Shown here: positions 8,373 through 16,805 of the stretch, in pieces
Position numbering within the stretch: position 1 is the first letter of the stretch
Layout of the letters: every line of letters begins with the position of its first letter
Assembly: GCF_001905885.1 (NCBI RefSeq)
Contig: NZ_LIYH01000005.1
Span: forward strand, 636,392 to 700,391
Direction: 5' to 3'
Length of the DNA: 64,000 nt
Source of the DNA: Streptomyces sp. CB03234
Lineage (GTDB): Bacteria; Actinomycetota; Actinomycetes; Streptomycetales; Streptomycetaceae
Notes under the pieces: model-generated
What the model was told of the DNA's origin: nothing
Databases searched by the model: none
The model's input: the letters and a program-made list of their open reading frames with translations, nothing else
Translations under genes and position numbers: made by a program

Positions 8373-9038
8373 ATGACCGATACGACTCAGACACCGAAGA
8401 CCATTCCCCGATGGCACGTCAAGGGAGACTGGTTCGACACCTGCAAATGCAACGTCCCGTGCCCCTGCTCCTTCGCGCAGCCGCCGACCTTCGGCGAATG
8501 CGACGGGATCCTGGCCTGGCACATACGCGAGGGCCGCTACGGGGATGTCACCCTCGACGGCCTCAACGTCCTGATGCTCGGCTCCTTCGTCGGCAACGTC
8601 TGGGGTGAGCACACCGACTCGTACGCCGCGATCTTCATCGACGAGCGCGCGGACGACGCCCAGCGCGACGCCATACAGACGATCTTCAGCGGTCAGGCGG
8701 GCAGCTGGCCCGCCGAATTCGTCAAGGTCGCCGACATGGAGATGCGGGGCATGGAATTCGCCCCCATCGAGTTCGCGATCGAGGACGACCTGGGCTCCTG
8801 GCGCGCCGGCATCCCCGGGCGCGTCGAGGCCCGCGCCGAGGCGCTCACCGGTCCGACGACCCCGGAGGGCGCACGCGTCCAGACCACAAACCTGCCGGGC
8901 TCCGAAACGGGGCCGGGACAGGTGGCGACCTGGGGCCGCGCAACGGCGGACCGGGCGGACGCGTACGGATTCCAGTGGAGCCGCGAGGGCCAGTCCAGCA
9001 AGCACATCACCTTCGACTGGGCGGGACCCGACCAGTAG
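8373..9038 (+). CDS. DUF1326 domain protein
   Basis: A 221-residue soluble protein. The N-terminus carries the DUF1326 hallmark DTCKCNVPCPCSF, a cluster of four cysteines within about 11 residues, likely a metal-binding site. GECDGILAWHIREG follows. The ATG is preceded by AGGAGGT about 7 nt upstream, a near-perfect ribosome site, suggesting strong translation. It shares a divergent promoter region with the DUF2182 membrane protein. Function experimentally unassigned; a metal carrier working with the membrane protein is an inference from the pairing and the cysteines. Confidence 0.9.
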   Translation: MTDTTQTPKTIPRWHVKGDWFDTCKCNVPCPCSFAQPPTFGECDGILAWHIREGRYGDVTLDGLNVLMLGSFVGNVWGEHTDSYAAIFIDERADDAQRDAIQTIFSGQAGSWPAEFVKVADMEMRGMEFAPIEFAIEDDLGSWRAGIPGRVEARAEALTGPTTPEGARVQTTNLPGSETGPGQVATWGRATADRADAYGFQWSREGQSSKHITFDWAGPDQ

Positions 9039-9059
9039 TACTCCGACCAGTAACAGGAT

Positions 9060-9084
9060 GCGGGACCCGGATTCCGGGCCCCGC
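9060..9084. terminator. hairpin terminator between convergent genes
   Basis: GCGGGACCCGG (9060-9070) and CCGGGCCCCGC (9074-9084) form an 11-bp stem with one A-C mismatch and a 3-nt loop, followed by TTCTC. It lies between the converging DUF1326 and SRPBCC genes and could end both transcripts. Confidence 0.7.
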
Positions 9085-9091
9085 TTCTCGC

Positions 9092-9538
9092 CTAGGCGCG
9101 CCGTTCGAGCAGGTCCTTGAGGTGCTGCTCGTTCCTCGGCAGCTCCTTCTTGACCTGCGGGCGGACGACCAGCGGCACGATCACCTTTCCGATCCCGTGC
9201 GTCTCGAAGTCCAGGTCCAGCGTCACGCGCGACCGCTCGCCGTCGCCGATCGGCTCGACCGTCCCGTGCACATGACCCCGGACGGGGCCGTCGATACCGT
9301 CCATCCGGAAGCTTCGCGGAGGGTCGTACTCGCGCATCTCCATGGTCATCGGCATCTGCCGACGACCGATCTGCCGAGTCACCCTGACCCGCGAGCCCAC
9401 GCCCACGGGGGCGTCCCCTACCGGGGTGGCCGATACGGCGCTCTCCTGCCATTCGGGCAGGTGGGAGGGGTCGGTCATGTAGGAGAAGACGTCCTCGGGA
9501 CGACGCGAGATCTCGACGCTCTGCCTGATCGCGGACAT
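9092..9538 (-). CDS. SRPBCC family protein
   Basis: A 148-residue START/Bet v1-like (SRPBCC) protein with a large hydrophobic ligand cavity. The N-terminus QSVEISRRPEDVFSYMTDPSHLPEW is the classic helix-grip opening, followed by a VGSRVRVTRQIG strand pair and a C-terminal helix ending LKDLLERRA, full family length. The ATG at 9538 follows AAGGGGG spaced about 5 nt. It stands alone; these proteins bind or shuttle hydrophobic metabolites, and the ligand here is unknown. Confidence 0.9.
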   Translation of the reverse strand: MSAIRQSVEISRRPEDVFSYMTDPSHLPEWQESAVSATPVGDAPVGVGSRVRVTRQIGRRQMPMTMEMREYDPPRSFRMDGIDGPVRGHVHGTVEPIGDGERSRVTLDLDFETHGIGKVIVPLVVRPQVKKELPRNEQHLKDLLERRA

Positions 9539-9599
9539 GTCGCCCCCTTTCGGGTGATTCCTACGATCAACCCTACTCGGCCGCGCCCGGCGGGTAGGC

Positions 9600-11370
9600 G
9601 TGCTGTTCATGGTGGGCGTGTGGGCTCGCCGTGTCCCGGGGGTGGGCGTGCTGGTCATGGTGGGCGTGTGGGCCGCCCTCTCTCCGAGTGTGGCGGGCTC
9701 CGGCGGCCCCTCAAGGGCGCTCCCTTCGGTCGCGTCGGCTTCGCCGATGGGCTTCGCCCACCCTTGACCGGCCGCCTCCGCCCGCCTTTTCCCACTCGGA
9801 GGGCGGCCCGGGGGAACGGGCCCACGGGGGGGGCGCCCTGCGGTGCGGGGTTCGTGGCCGAGGCGACCCGGCCGGGGCAGGCGCGGCAGTGGAATGGGGC
9901 GGCGCGGCTTGGCTAGGCGGCTGGCGGCCGTCTGTGGGTTGCGGTACAGGACCTCGCTTCGGTGGGTGGTGGGTGCGCGGCAGTGGCATGGGGTTTCTGG
10001 GGTCGGCTCGGCGTCTGCGGGTGGGTGAGGGGTCGGGGTTCAGGCGGGTGGCTGGGGTGGGTGCGGGGCTGGGCCTGGGTGTTGCCCCGCCTGGCGGCGG
10101 GGGTGGAGGCGTGGGTGTGGGTGGGCGGCTGGCTGCCCGGCTGCCCGGCCGGTCGGCTCGCGGGCCCGGTCGGGGGCCTGTGCCGCCCGTGGTTGCTCCC
10201 GGGCACCTCACCGGCCCCGCCTGCCCCACAGGGGAAGCCCCACCCGTCCCCTTGGTCACAGTGGTGCCGGGGTCGGGGAGTTGTGGGCGGTGTGGGACAC
10301 CTCCCCGCCGTGGTGTCGGGGGCTGTGGGTGTCCGATCCCGCCCACAACTCCGGTGAGGCGAGACGGGTGTGACTGGAGGGGGCGGAGGGGCCCGCCCGG
10401 TGGGTCCGATGACGTGTCCGGGGCCCTGGGGGCTGCCAGGGGAAGGGCGCGCCCCAGGAGGGTGCCGGACAGGAAGTCGGCTGGGCCTCGCCCTGGTCCC
10501 TGACGGGGCATGACGGCCGTCGCTTGGCGCCTCGCGGGCGTGGCGTGCCGGGCTCGAGAGTCCCAGGGACCCCGCCTGCCCCACCAGGACGCCTCACTGG
10601 TCCCCACCGTCACACCGGTATCGGGGCTGGGGTGTTGTGGGCGGCGTGGGACACCTCCCGGCCAGGCGCATCCGGGCAGGGGTGTCCGATCCCGCACACA
10701 ACCCCGGGGGGCTGTCACGGCTGTGACTGGAGGGGCCACCCCTTCCCGGGCTGTCCCGGGTGGGGGAGCAGCGGGGCGGCCGGACCGGCCCCGGCCCGCG
10801 CCCGAGCCGGAGACCGGACCACGCCGGGAGCTTCACCGTCCCGGGGCCCGACGTCCCCGCCGTGCCCCCGGCCGGACAGGGCAACACCCGGGCCCAGCCC
10901 CGCACCCACCTCAGCCACCTGCCTGAACCCCGGCCCCTCACCCGCCCGCAGTCGCCGAACCCAGCCCAGAAGCCCCATTGCACTGAGGCGCACCCACCAC
11001 TCACCGGAGCGAGGTCTTGTGCCGCAACCGGAAGACGGGCCGCAGCCGCTTAGCCGAGCCGTCACCGCCCCATTCCTCTGCCGCGCCTGCCCCGGCCGGG
11101 CCGCCTCGGCAACGAGCGCCCGGGAAGGGGCTGGCCCCCCGGGATGCCTGCTCCCGGGGCCGCCCTCCGAGAGAAAACGCGCGGGCGGAGGCGGCCTGTC
11201 AAGGGTGGGCGAAGCCCATCGGCGAAGCCGACGCGAAGCGCCCTTGACAGGGTGCCGGAGCCCGCGACTCTCGGGTGGGAGGGCGGCCCGGAACGGTGAC
11301 GAGTACCGGATGGCCCGCCCCTGGGGCGTGGGTTGGGGGTGCCGGAGCCCGCGACTCTCGGGAGGGAGGG
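9600..11370. repeat. giant imperfect inverted repeat (about 0.88 kb per arm)
   Basis: The left half (9600-10483) reads as a diverged copy of the reverse complement of the right half (10484-11370). Two anchor pairs give the same centre: 9731-9761 mirrors 11205-11235 exactly over 31 bp, and the GTTGC at 10081 mirrors GCAAC at 10881. The stretches 9850-10090 and 10880-11110 also match closely with few gaps. The region is bounded by the SRPBCC and PrmC-like genes. Open frames occur on both strands but are low-complexity Pro/Arg/Gly readings with no domains. I found no transposase. The translated pattern GGGGRSRVGEAHRRSRR is, from memory, common in doubtful Streptomyces predictions, suggesting a dispersed repeat. 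Confidence 0.8.
10205..10731. repeat. two direct copies of a hairpin element inside the giant repeat
   Basis: Two related segments, about 10205-10378 and 10560-10731, share in the same orientation CCCGCCTGCCCCAC, then GTTGTGGGCGG, GTGGGACACCTCC, GGTGTCCGATCCCGC and a closing GTGTGACTGGAG or GCTGTGACTGGAG. Each is itself a hairpin: GTTGTGGGCGG pairs with CCCGCCCACAAC-type sequence and TGGGACACC with GGTGTCC. They flank the centre of the large inverted repeat. Confidence 0.7.
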
Positions 11371-11425
11371 CGGCCCGGAACGGTGACCAGTACCGGACGG
11401 CCCACCCCCCGGGGGGCGTGGGGTG
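11251..11425. repeat. 87-bp tandem duplication
   Basis: GGTGCCGGAGCCCGCGACTC begins at 11251 and again at 11338; the 87-bp units share the GGAGGGCGGCCCGGAACGGTGA block and differ at a few positions. A diverged counterpart in inverse orientation lies at about 9600-9710 in the left arm of the giant inverted repeat. Confidence 0.8.
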
Positions 11426-11597
11426 GGTGCCGTTCAACGCGTGTCTCGGCACCGTGAGTTACGTGCTGGTGCCCGCGCTCGGCGAACGTACCTGGTCCTT
11501 GCCCGGCGCCGACCGCCGCCGACCGCCGCCGATCGGTTCGTGCGCCCCGTGCTGCTCCACAGCACGCTGATCGCCGGCCGGCGGTCCGGCGGCTTGG

Positions 11598-12386
11598 CTA
11601 CTCCCGGGTGCCTATGACGACCGTGGCGTACAGGTCCTCGCAGGTCACCACGCGCGGGGTGAGGCCGTCGGCGGCGACGACGGCCGTGGCGGTGGATGCC
11701 TGGCGCTCGCTGGTCTCGAAGAGCAGGCTGCCGCCCGGCCTGAGCCATGCCGCCGCCTCGGCGGTCACCCGGCGCAGCACGTCCAGCCCGTCCGCGCCGC
11801 CGTCCAGCGCGACGCGGGCCTCGTGGACGCGGGCCTCGGCGGGGAGCAGCTCCACCTCCTCGGTCGGTACGTAGGGAACGTTGGCGAGCAGGACGTCGAC
11901 GCGGCCCCGCAGCTCGTCCGGGAGCGGCTGGTACAGGTCGCCCTCGAATACCCGCCCCCCTGCTGCCGTGACGTTCCGCCGGGCGCACCGTACGGCCGCC
12001 GGGTCGATGTCGGCCGCGTACAAGTCGGCACCGTCCAGGGCGGAGACGAGGGCGGCGCCCAGCGCGCCCGTGCCGCAGCACAGGTCGACGACCACCGCTC
12101 CGGGCGGGGCGAGGGACTCGGCCTGGGCGACGAGGAACTCGGTGCGGCGGCGTGGCACGAAGACGCCCTCGTCGACGGTGATGCGCAGGCCACGGAACTC
12201 GGCCCAGCCCAGGACGTGTTCGAGCGGGTGCCCGGCGGCGCGACGCGCGACCATCGCGTCGAGTTCGTCGTCGGTGCGGGCGGTGGACAGGAGCAACTCC
12301 GCCTCGTCCTCGGCGAATACGCAGCCAGCGGCGCGCAGCCTGGTGACGGTGGTGGAGAAGGAGAGAGGAACCGGTGTCGCGGACAT
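11598..12386 (-). CDS. PrmC-like protein N5-glutamine methyltransferase (putative)
   Basis: A 262-residue class I SAM-dependent methyltransferase in the HemK/PrmC branch, which methylates glutamine in release-factor GGQ motifs. Visible: helical N-terminal substrate-recognition domain, VFVPRRRTEFLV, SAM motif I VVDLCCGTGALG (about 96-107), acidic motif DLYAADIDPAAV, and the catalytic NPPY-type motif present as NVPYVPTEE. The NPPY to NVPY change is seen in the actinobacterial paralogue annotated as a putative methyltransferase; it is not the canonical prmC beside prfA. Starts at an ATG with only a weak AAAGG upstream. Monocistronic; the substrate is uncertain. Confidence 0.85.
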   Translation of the reverse strand: MSATPVPLSFSTTVTRLRAAGCVFAEDEAELLLSTARTDDELDAMVARRAAGHPLEHVLGWAEFRGLRITVDEGVFVPRRRTEFLVAQAESLAPPGAVVVDLCCGTGALGAALVSALDGADLYAADIDPAAVRCARRNVTAAGGRVFEGDLYQPLPDELRGRVDVLLANVPYVPTEEVELLPAEARVHEARVALDGGADGLDVLRRVTAEAAAWLRPGGSLLFETSERQASTATAVVAADGLTPRVVTCEDLYATVVIGTRE

Positions 12387-12572
12387 GGGAAGCGGAAGCC
12401 TTTCGGGACGCCTGTGGGCGCTCCCGCGTGACTCGGTGACCTGTGTCCGTGTCCTACGAGCCGTGGGAGGGGAGAGCCCGGCCTGACCTGGCGTTGATGG
12501 GTCTCACCTCCTCGGTGGGTCTCCTGCTGAAGACGACAACACTACCCGACCGCCCTTCCCGTACCGGCCGTG

Positions 12573-13070
12573 TCAGCCGCTTCCCGTCGGGTCAACCGGC
12601 CCGGCCGCAGGGATCGGTGACGCCGTGACGGTGTCCATCACCTCCGACAGCCGCTCCAGTACTCGTGCCGTCTCGGCAAACCCCTCCTCGCCCAGCTCGG
12701 TGGCCAGGCGGGCCGCCAGTTCGGCGTGGGCGGGCTCTATGCGGGCGACCGTCACCCGGCCCAGGTGCGTCGGTGCGAGGAGCTTGGCGCGGCGGTGGGC
12801 CGGGTTGGGCAGGTACTCGGCCAGGCCCTCGTGGACCAGCAGGTCCGCGATCCGCTGCACGCTCTGCCGGGTGATGCCCATCGTGCGGGCGATCCCGGAG
12901 ACCGGCAGCGGTTCGGACAGCACGGCCCCGAGGACCTGCCACCACGCGGCGGTGAGCCCGGCCGGCCTGGCCAGTTTCTCCGATACGGCGAGGAACTGGC
13001 CGTTCAGCCGGAAGACGCCGAGCGCCGTGCGGCTGAGCAGCTCCTGGAGGTCCTTTTCGAGACGGGTCAC
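12573..13070 (-). CDS. MarR-family transcriptional regulator
   Basis: A 165-residue winged-helix protein. The recognition region SGIARTMGITRQSVQRIADLL (about 58-78) is followed by a wing with NPAHRRAKLLAPTHLG and a C-terminal dimerisation helix LATELGEEGFAETARVLERL. The GTG start at 13070 overlaps the stop of the upstream DJ-1 gene as GTGA, with GAGGAA about 10 nt upstream, so the two are translationally coupled. Probably represses its own operon through the duplicated palindrome at 13745-13777. Confidence 0.92.
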   Translation of the reverse strand: MTRLEKDLQELLSRTALGVFRLNGQFLAVSEKLARPAGLTAAWWQVLGAVLSEPLPVSGIARTMGITRQSVQRIADLLVHEGLAEYLPNPAHRRAKLLAPTHLGRVTVARIEPAHAELAARLATELGEEGFAETARVLERLSEVMDTVTASPIPAAGPVDPTGSG

Positions 13071-13678
13071 GAGTTCAGTTCCTCGAAGGCGGCCGGGTCG
13101 GAGTCGTGGAACAGCCGGTACCAGGCGTCCAGCTTCGTACCCTCGAAAGCGCCCATCTTGCCGAGGACTTCGCGGGCGAAGGCGACTGGCTCCGTCGGCC
13201 CGGCGGTGATCAGGTCGCCGTCCGTGACGGCGTCGGCCTCCACGTACCGATCGCCGCCCTTGTAGCCGGTGGCCGCGAGGTAGAAGGAGACGGCGCTGGT
13301 GTGGTCGCGGTCGTCCAGCAGCCCCTCGCGCGCCAGGCCGGCGGTCGCGCCGCATATCGCGGCCACCGGCACTCCCGCGTCGAGGAACGTCCGCGCCTTC
13401 GCGGCGAACGGCGCCAGGTCGTCGCCCGCGTCCCACAGGTCGCCGCCCGGGAGGATCAGCAGCGCGCTGTCCTCGGGTCGCAGGTCGGTCAGGGCCAGGT
13501 CGGGCGTGATGCGCAGTCCGCCGATGCTGGTCACCGGGTCGGTCGTGGGGCCGACCGTGCGGATGTCGTACCCGCTGCGCGCGAGCCAGGCCGTGGCGTG
13601 TCCGGTCTCCCAGTCGGCCAGCGTGTCGTAGACGGCGAGATGGACGGTCTTTCCCGGGGCGGGGGTGGTGCCGGACAT
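13067..13678 (-). CDS. DJ-1/PfpI family protein
   Basis: A 203-residue class I glutamine-amidotransferase-like protein of the DJ-1/PfpI superfamily. VHLAVYDTLADWETG opens the flavodoxin-like fold, LLILPGGDLWD follows, and the nucleophile elbow is VAAICGATAG with Cys109. Members include intracellular proteases, chaperones, glyoxalases and repressor-like proteins; the precise activity is not predictable. First gene of a two-gene operon with a MarR regulator, suggesting induction by a small reactive compound. Confidence 0.9.
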   Translation of the reverse strand: MSGTTPAPGKTVHLAVYDTLADWETGHATAWLARSGYDIRTVGPTTDPVTSIGGLRITPDLALTDLRPEDSALLILPGGDLWDAGDDLAPFAAKARTFLDAGVPVAAICGATAGLAREGLLDDRDHTSAVSFYLAATGYKGGDRYVEADAVTDGDLITAGPTEPVAFAREVLGKMGAFEGTKLDAWYRLFHDSDPAAFEELNS

Positions 13679-13700
13679 GGTGGCCTCCTGAGCCCGTGCG

Positions 13701-13740
13701 TTCGGTCGTTCAGCCGTTCAGTCGTTCAGCCGTTCGTTGA
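13701..13740. repeat. short tandem CGTTCAG repeats upstream of the DJ-1/MarR operon
   Basis: The 40 bp contain four closely spaced copies of a 7-9 bp unit (CGTTCAGC, CGTTCAGT, CGTTCAGC, CGTTCGTT). They lie between the DJ-1 start and the double palindrome, in the 5' leader. Could be slippage repeats or part of the operator. Confidence 0.6.
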
Positions 13741-13744
13741 CGAT

Positions 13745-13777
13745 GACAGAATGCTGTCACATCGACAGAATGCTGTC
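13745..13777 (-). promoter_or_regulatory. double palindromic operator overlapping the DJ-1/MarR promoter
   Basis: GACAGAATGCTGTC is present twice, at 13745-13758 and 13764-13777, a 19-bp period that puts both sites on nearly the same helical face. Each copy is palindromic (GACAG-N4-CTGTC). On the minus strand TTGACA at 13779-13774 overlaps the second copy and could be the -35 box, with CAGCAT 17 nt downstream as -10. This is a strong autorepression arrangement for the MarR protein encoded downstream. Confidence 0.7.
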
Positions 13778-13885
13778 AACATCCTTTCTCGCGCGCCCAC
13801 GCCCGACACCCTGCCGACCCCCGCGCCTTCCGGCATACAAGATGGCCATACCGGCGCCCACCAGCGCGTCCTTACCCTGGGCGGC

Positions 13886-15250
13886 ATGACCCCTCATCCC
13901 GCTCTCGCCGATCCCGAGGCCGGTGCCGCCGTCAAGGCCGCCGACCGCGCGCACGTGTTCCACTCCTGGTCCGCCCAGGGCCTGATCGACCCGCTCGCCG
14001 TCGCCGGCGCCGAAGGGGCGTACTTCTGGGACTACGACGGGAACCGCTACCTCGACTTCACCAGCGGCCTCGTCTACACCAACATCGGCTACCAGCACCC
14101 CAAGGTCGTCGCCGCGATCCAGGAGCAGGCCGCGAAGATGACGACCTTCGCGCCCGCCTTCGCCATCGACGTACGCTCCGAGGCCGCACGCCTCATCGCC
14201 GAGCGCACCCCGGGCGACCTCGACAAGATCTTCTTCACCAACGGCGGCGCCGAGGCCGTCGAGAACGCCGCCCGGATGGCCCGGCTGCACACGGGCCGCC
14301 CCAAGATCATGAGCGCCTACCGCTCGTACCACGGCGCCACCTCCACCGCGATCAACCTCACCGGCGACCCGCGCCGCTGGGCCTCCGACACCGCCTCCGC
14401 CGGCGTCGTGCGCTTCTGGGCGCCGTTCCTCTACCGCTCGCCGTTCTACGCCGAGACCGAGGCGCAGGAGTGTGAGCGGGCCCTCCAGCACCTGGAGGAC
14501 ACCATCGCCTTCGAAGGGCCGGGCAGCATCGCCGCGGTCATCCTGGAGACCGTCCCCGGCACTGCCGGCATCATGACCCCGCCGCCCGGCTACCTCGCCG
14601 GCGTACGTGAGATCTGCGACCGGTACGGGATCGTCCTCATCCTCGACGAGGTCATGGCCGGCTTCGGCCGCACCGGCGCGTGGTTCGCGGCCGACCACTT
14701 CGGCGTCGTGCCCGACCTGCTGACCTTCGCCAAGGGCGTCAACTCCGGGTACGTGCCCCTCGGCGGCGTCGCCATCTCCGCCGAGATCGCCGCGACCTTC
14801 GACAAGCGCCCCTACCCCGGCGGCCTCACCTACTCGGGCCACCCGCTCGCCTGCGCCGCCGCCGTCGCCACCATCCAGGTCATGGAGGACGAGAAGGTCG
14901 TCGAGCAGGCCGCCCACCTCGGCGAGAACGTCCTCGGCCCCGGCCTCCGCGAGCTCGCCGAGCGCCACCCGTCCGTCGGCGAGGTGCGCGGCCTGGGCGC
15001 CTTCTGGGCGCTGGACCTCGTCCGGAACAAGGAGACGCGCGAGCCGCTCGTCCCGTACAACGCGACCGGCGAGGCGAACGCCCCCATGGCGGCCTTCGGC
15101 GCGGCCTGCAGGAAGAACGGCCTGTGGCCCTTCATCAACATGAACCGCACCCACGCCGTCCCCGCCTGCAACATCACCGAGGCGGAGGCCAAGGAGGGCC
15201 TCGCCGCCCTCGACGCCGCCCTCTCGGTCGCCGACGAGCACACCGCGTAA
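13886..15250 (+). CDS. class III PLP-dependent aminotransferase
   Basis: A 454-residue class III aminotransferase (omega-transaminase/aspartate aminotransferase family). Motifs in order: YFWDYDGNRYLDFTSGL, FFTNGGAEAVENAARMAR (phosphate-binding GAEA), YRSYHGAT, ILDEVMAGFGRTG with the PLP-nitrogen Asp, and the Schiff-base lysine Lys283 in LTFAKGVNSGYVPLGG. The ATG at 13886 has only a weak GGGCGG upstream. The neighbouring GntR-FCD gene 66 bp downstream in the same direction is a probable regulator, which suggests catabolism of an amine or beta-amino acid. The substrate cannot be read from the sequence. Confidence 0.93.
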   Translation: MTPHPALADPEAGAAVKAADRAHVFHSWSAQGLIDPLAVAGAEGAYFWDYDGNRYLDFTSGLVYTNIGYQHPKVVAAIQEQAAKMTTFAPAFAIDVRSEAARLIAERTPGDLDKIFFTNGGAEAVENAARMARLHTGRPKIMSAYRSYHGATSTAINLTGDPRRWASDTASAGVVRFWAPFLYRSPFYAETEAQECERALQHLEDTIAFEGPGSIAAVILETVPGTAGIMTPPPGYLAGVREICDRYGIVLILDEVMAGFGRTGAWFAADHFGVVPDLLTFAKGVNSGYVPLGGVAISAEIAATFDKRPYPGGLTYSGHPLACAAAVATIQVMEDEKVVEQAAHLGENVLGPGLRELAERHPSVGEVRGLGAFWALDLVRNKETREPLVPYNATGEANAPMAAFGAACRKNGLWPFINMNRTHAVPACNITEAEAKEGLAALDAALSVADEHTA

Positions 15251-15285
15251 CCGTCTCCGTACGCCCCCTCCGGCTGGCTTAAGGT

Positions 15286-15299
15286 GTCCGGAACCGGAC
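15286..15299. promoter_or_regulatory. inverted repeat before the GntR gene
   Basis: GTCCGG-AA-CCGGAC, a perfect 6-bp arm inverted repeat, lies 18 bp before the GntR start codon and directly after a GGCTTAAGG stretch. Its position fits an autoregulatory operator for the FCD-type GntR protein. Confidence 0.5.
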
Positions 15300-15316
15300 G
15301 GAGGGGGCCAGAAGCC

Positions 15317-15991
15317 ATGCCCGCGAGCGGAGCTGTCACCCGCAACACCCTGCGGCAGCAGATCGCGGACGCGCTGCGTGACGAAGTGCTCGCGGGCCGT
15401 CTCCAGCCGGGGCAGGAGTTCACGGTCAAGCACATCGCCGAGCAGTACGGGGTGTCGGCGACGCCCGTACGGGAAGCGCTGGTCGACCTCACGGCACAGG
15501 GCCTGCTCGATTCCGACCAGCACAAGGGCTTCCGCGTCCACCAGTTCTCCGTCGAGGACTACCGGGGCATGGTCGAGGCCCGCGCGCTCATCGTGGACGG
15601 CATCTTCCGCCGCCTGTGCGCCCATATGAACGCCGTCCACGGGGCGCCGCTGGTTTCGGTACGGCGGCGGGCGGAGGAGGCGGCGCGGGCGGCGCGCGCC
15701 GGGGACCTGGACGTCCTGATCGGGTACGACCTGCGGTTCTGGCGCGAGCTCAGCGGCTTCGTCGCCAACCGCTACATCGCCGACTTCCTGCACCGGCTGC
15801 GCGTCCAGGCCTGGGTGTTCGCGGTGCCGCACCTGCGCGCCGCCCGGGAGCCCGGCGCGTGGCTGTGGAAGGGCCACGAGGAGCTTGTCGACGCGGTCAC
15901 GCGCGCCGACCCCGAGGCGGTGATGGCGGTCGTCGACGCGTACAACGAGCACTCGATGCGGTGGGCCGACCATCTGGACGGGCTGCGCTGA
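15317..15991 (+). CDS. GntR-family (FCD) transcriptional regulator
   Basis: A 224-residue regulator. The N-terminal winged helix contains VKHIAEQYGVSATPVREALVD (about 39-59), the standard GntR recognition helix, followed by the wing KGFRVHQFS. The C-terminal all-helical ligand-binding FCD domain has the metal-site-like R-x-L and late His positions (EARALIV, GYDLRFWRELS, WKGHEELVDAV). Lies just downstream of the aminotransferase and probably controls it in response to its substrate. Confidence 0.93.
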   Translation: MPASGAVTRNTLRQQIADALRDEVLAGRLQPGQEFTVKHIAEQYGVSATPVREALVDLTAQGLLDSDQHKGFRVHQFSVEDYRGMVEARALIVDGIFRRLCAHMNAVHGAPLVSVRRRAEEAARAARAGDLDVLIGYDLRFWRELSGFVANRYIADFLHRLRVQAWVFAVPHLRAAREPGAWLWKGHEELVDAVTRADPEAVMAVVDAYNEHSMRWADHLDGLR

Positions 15992-16134
15992 CGGCTCGTG
16001 CCGCTCTTACCGCCCGTGCCGTATGGGTATGGGATGTGCACTCGAGCCGCGCATTAACCTGTCCCGACTGCCCGTCCCGACCGCCCGTCCCGACCGCCTG
16101 CCGTGAACGCGAACTGAAGGAGAGCGAGTCTCCC

Positions 16135-16785
16135 TTGGCCTGTGACCTGTGGTTGGTCCCCCTCGTCGACGTGCTGTGCCACAGCCCCGACAACCCCTTC
16201 GCCGAAGAGATCGCCGCGTACGACAAGGCCCTCACCGAGTCCGGCCTGCCGACCGTGCCCGTCTTCGCCTACATGCCGGGCCTGTCCGGCGACGTCGCGC
16301 CGGTCGCCGGCTTCGACTACGACGCCCTGCACTTCCTGCGCCGCGCCTACCTGCTGCAGATCTGCGGCCTCGCCGTCACGCCGGTCGACGAGCTGGGCGG
16401 CGACTACGAGCAGCTGCTGGAGATGTTCGAGTCGACGGCCCAGCAGTCGCACCTGGTGTGGCACTACGACCACGCGGGCGCGTACGTGCCCGTCGACTTC
16501 CCCGCGCCGCTGTCCAACGAGGAGCTGCTCGCGGGCGGCGGCCCGCTGGGCTCCGCCCAGGGCCTGCTGCGGGAGCTTGAGTACGTCGCCCCGTCGATCG
16601 GCATCGACCCCGCGAACCCCCCGGCCGCGCCGCACCCGCCGGAGCGGCCCACGGCCCTGGAGGAGCCCGCGGGGCCGATCCCGTACGACGAGAGTCCCTT
16701 CGCCCGCGAGCGCCATGTGTGGCTGGGGCTGCACGCCGCGGCGACGCGCAGCCTGGGTCAGGGCTCGATGATCATCTTCAGCTGA
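16135..16785 (+). CDS. conserved hypothetical protein (actinobacterial)
   Basis: A 216-residue soluble protein without recognised domains. It begins with a TTG codon (ACDLWLVPLVDVLCHSP), preceded by AAGGAGA at 16117-16123. The N-terminal half is compact and rich in aromatic residues (FDYDALHFLRRAYLLQICGL, HLVWHYDHAGAYVPVDFP). The C-terminal third is Pro-rich with a final WLGLHAAATRSLGQGSMIIFS. From memory, Streptomyces genomes carry close homologues of this reading. No catalytic motif is evident. The next gene converges 20 bp beyond its stop. Confidence 0.8.
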   Translation: MACDLWLVPLVDVLCHSPDNPFAEEIAAYDKALTESGLPTVPVFAYMPGLSGDVAPVAGFDYDALHFLRRAYLLQICGLAVTPVDELGGDYEQLLEMFESTAQQSHLVWHYDHAGAYVPVDFPAPLSNEELLAGGGPLGSAQGLLRELEYVAPSIGIDPANPPAAPHPPERPTALEEPAGPIPYDESPFARERHVWLGLHAAATRSLGQGSMIIFS

Positions 16786-16805
16786 TCGCGGCCCGGCCCA
16801 CGGCC

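Noticed and set aside
9711..11570. Several 200-350 codon frames on both strands in the inverted repeat
   Set aside because: They read as Pro/Arg/Gly-rich low-complexity sequence, mirror each other because of the repeat, and contain no domain; long frames are expected in DNA this rich in GC.
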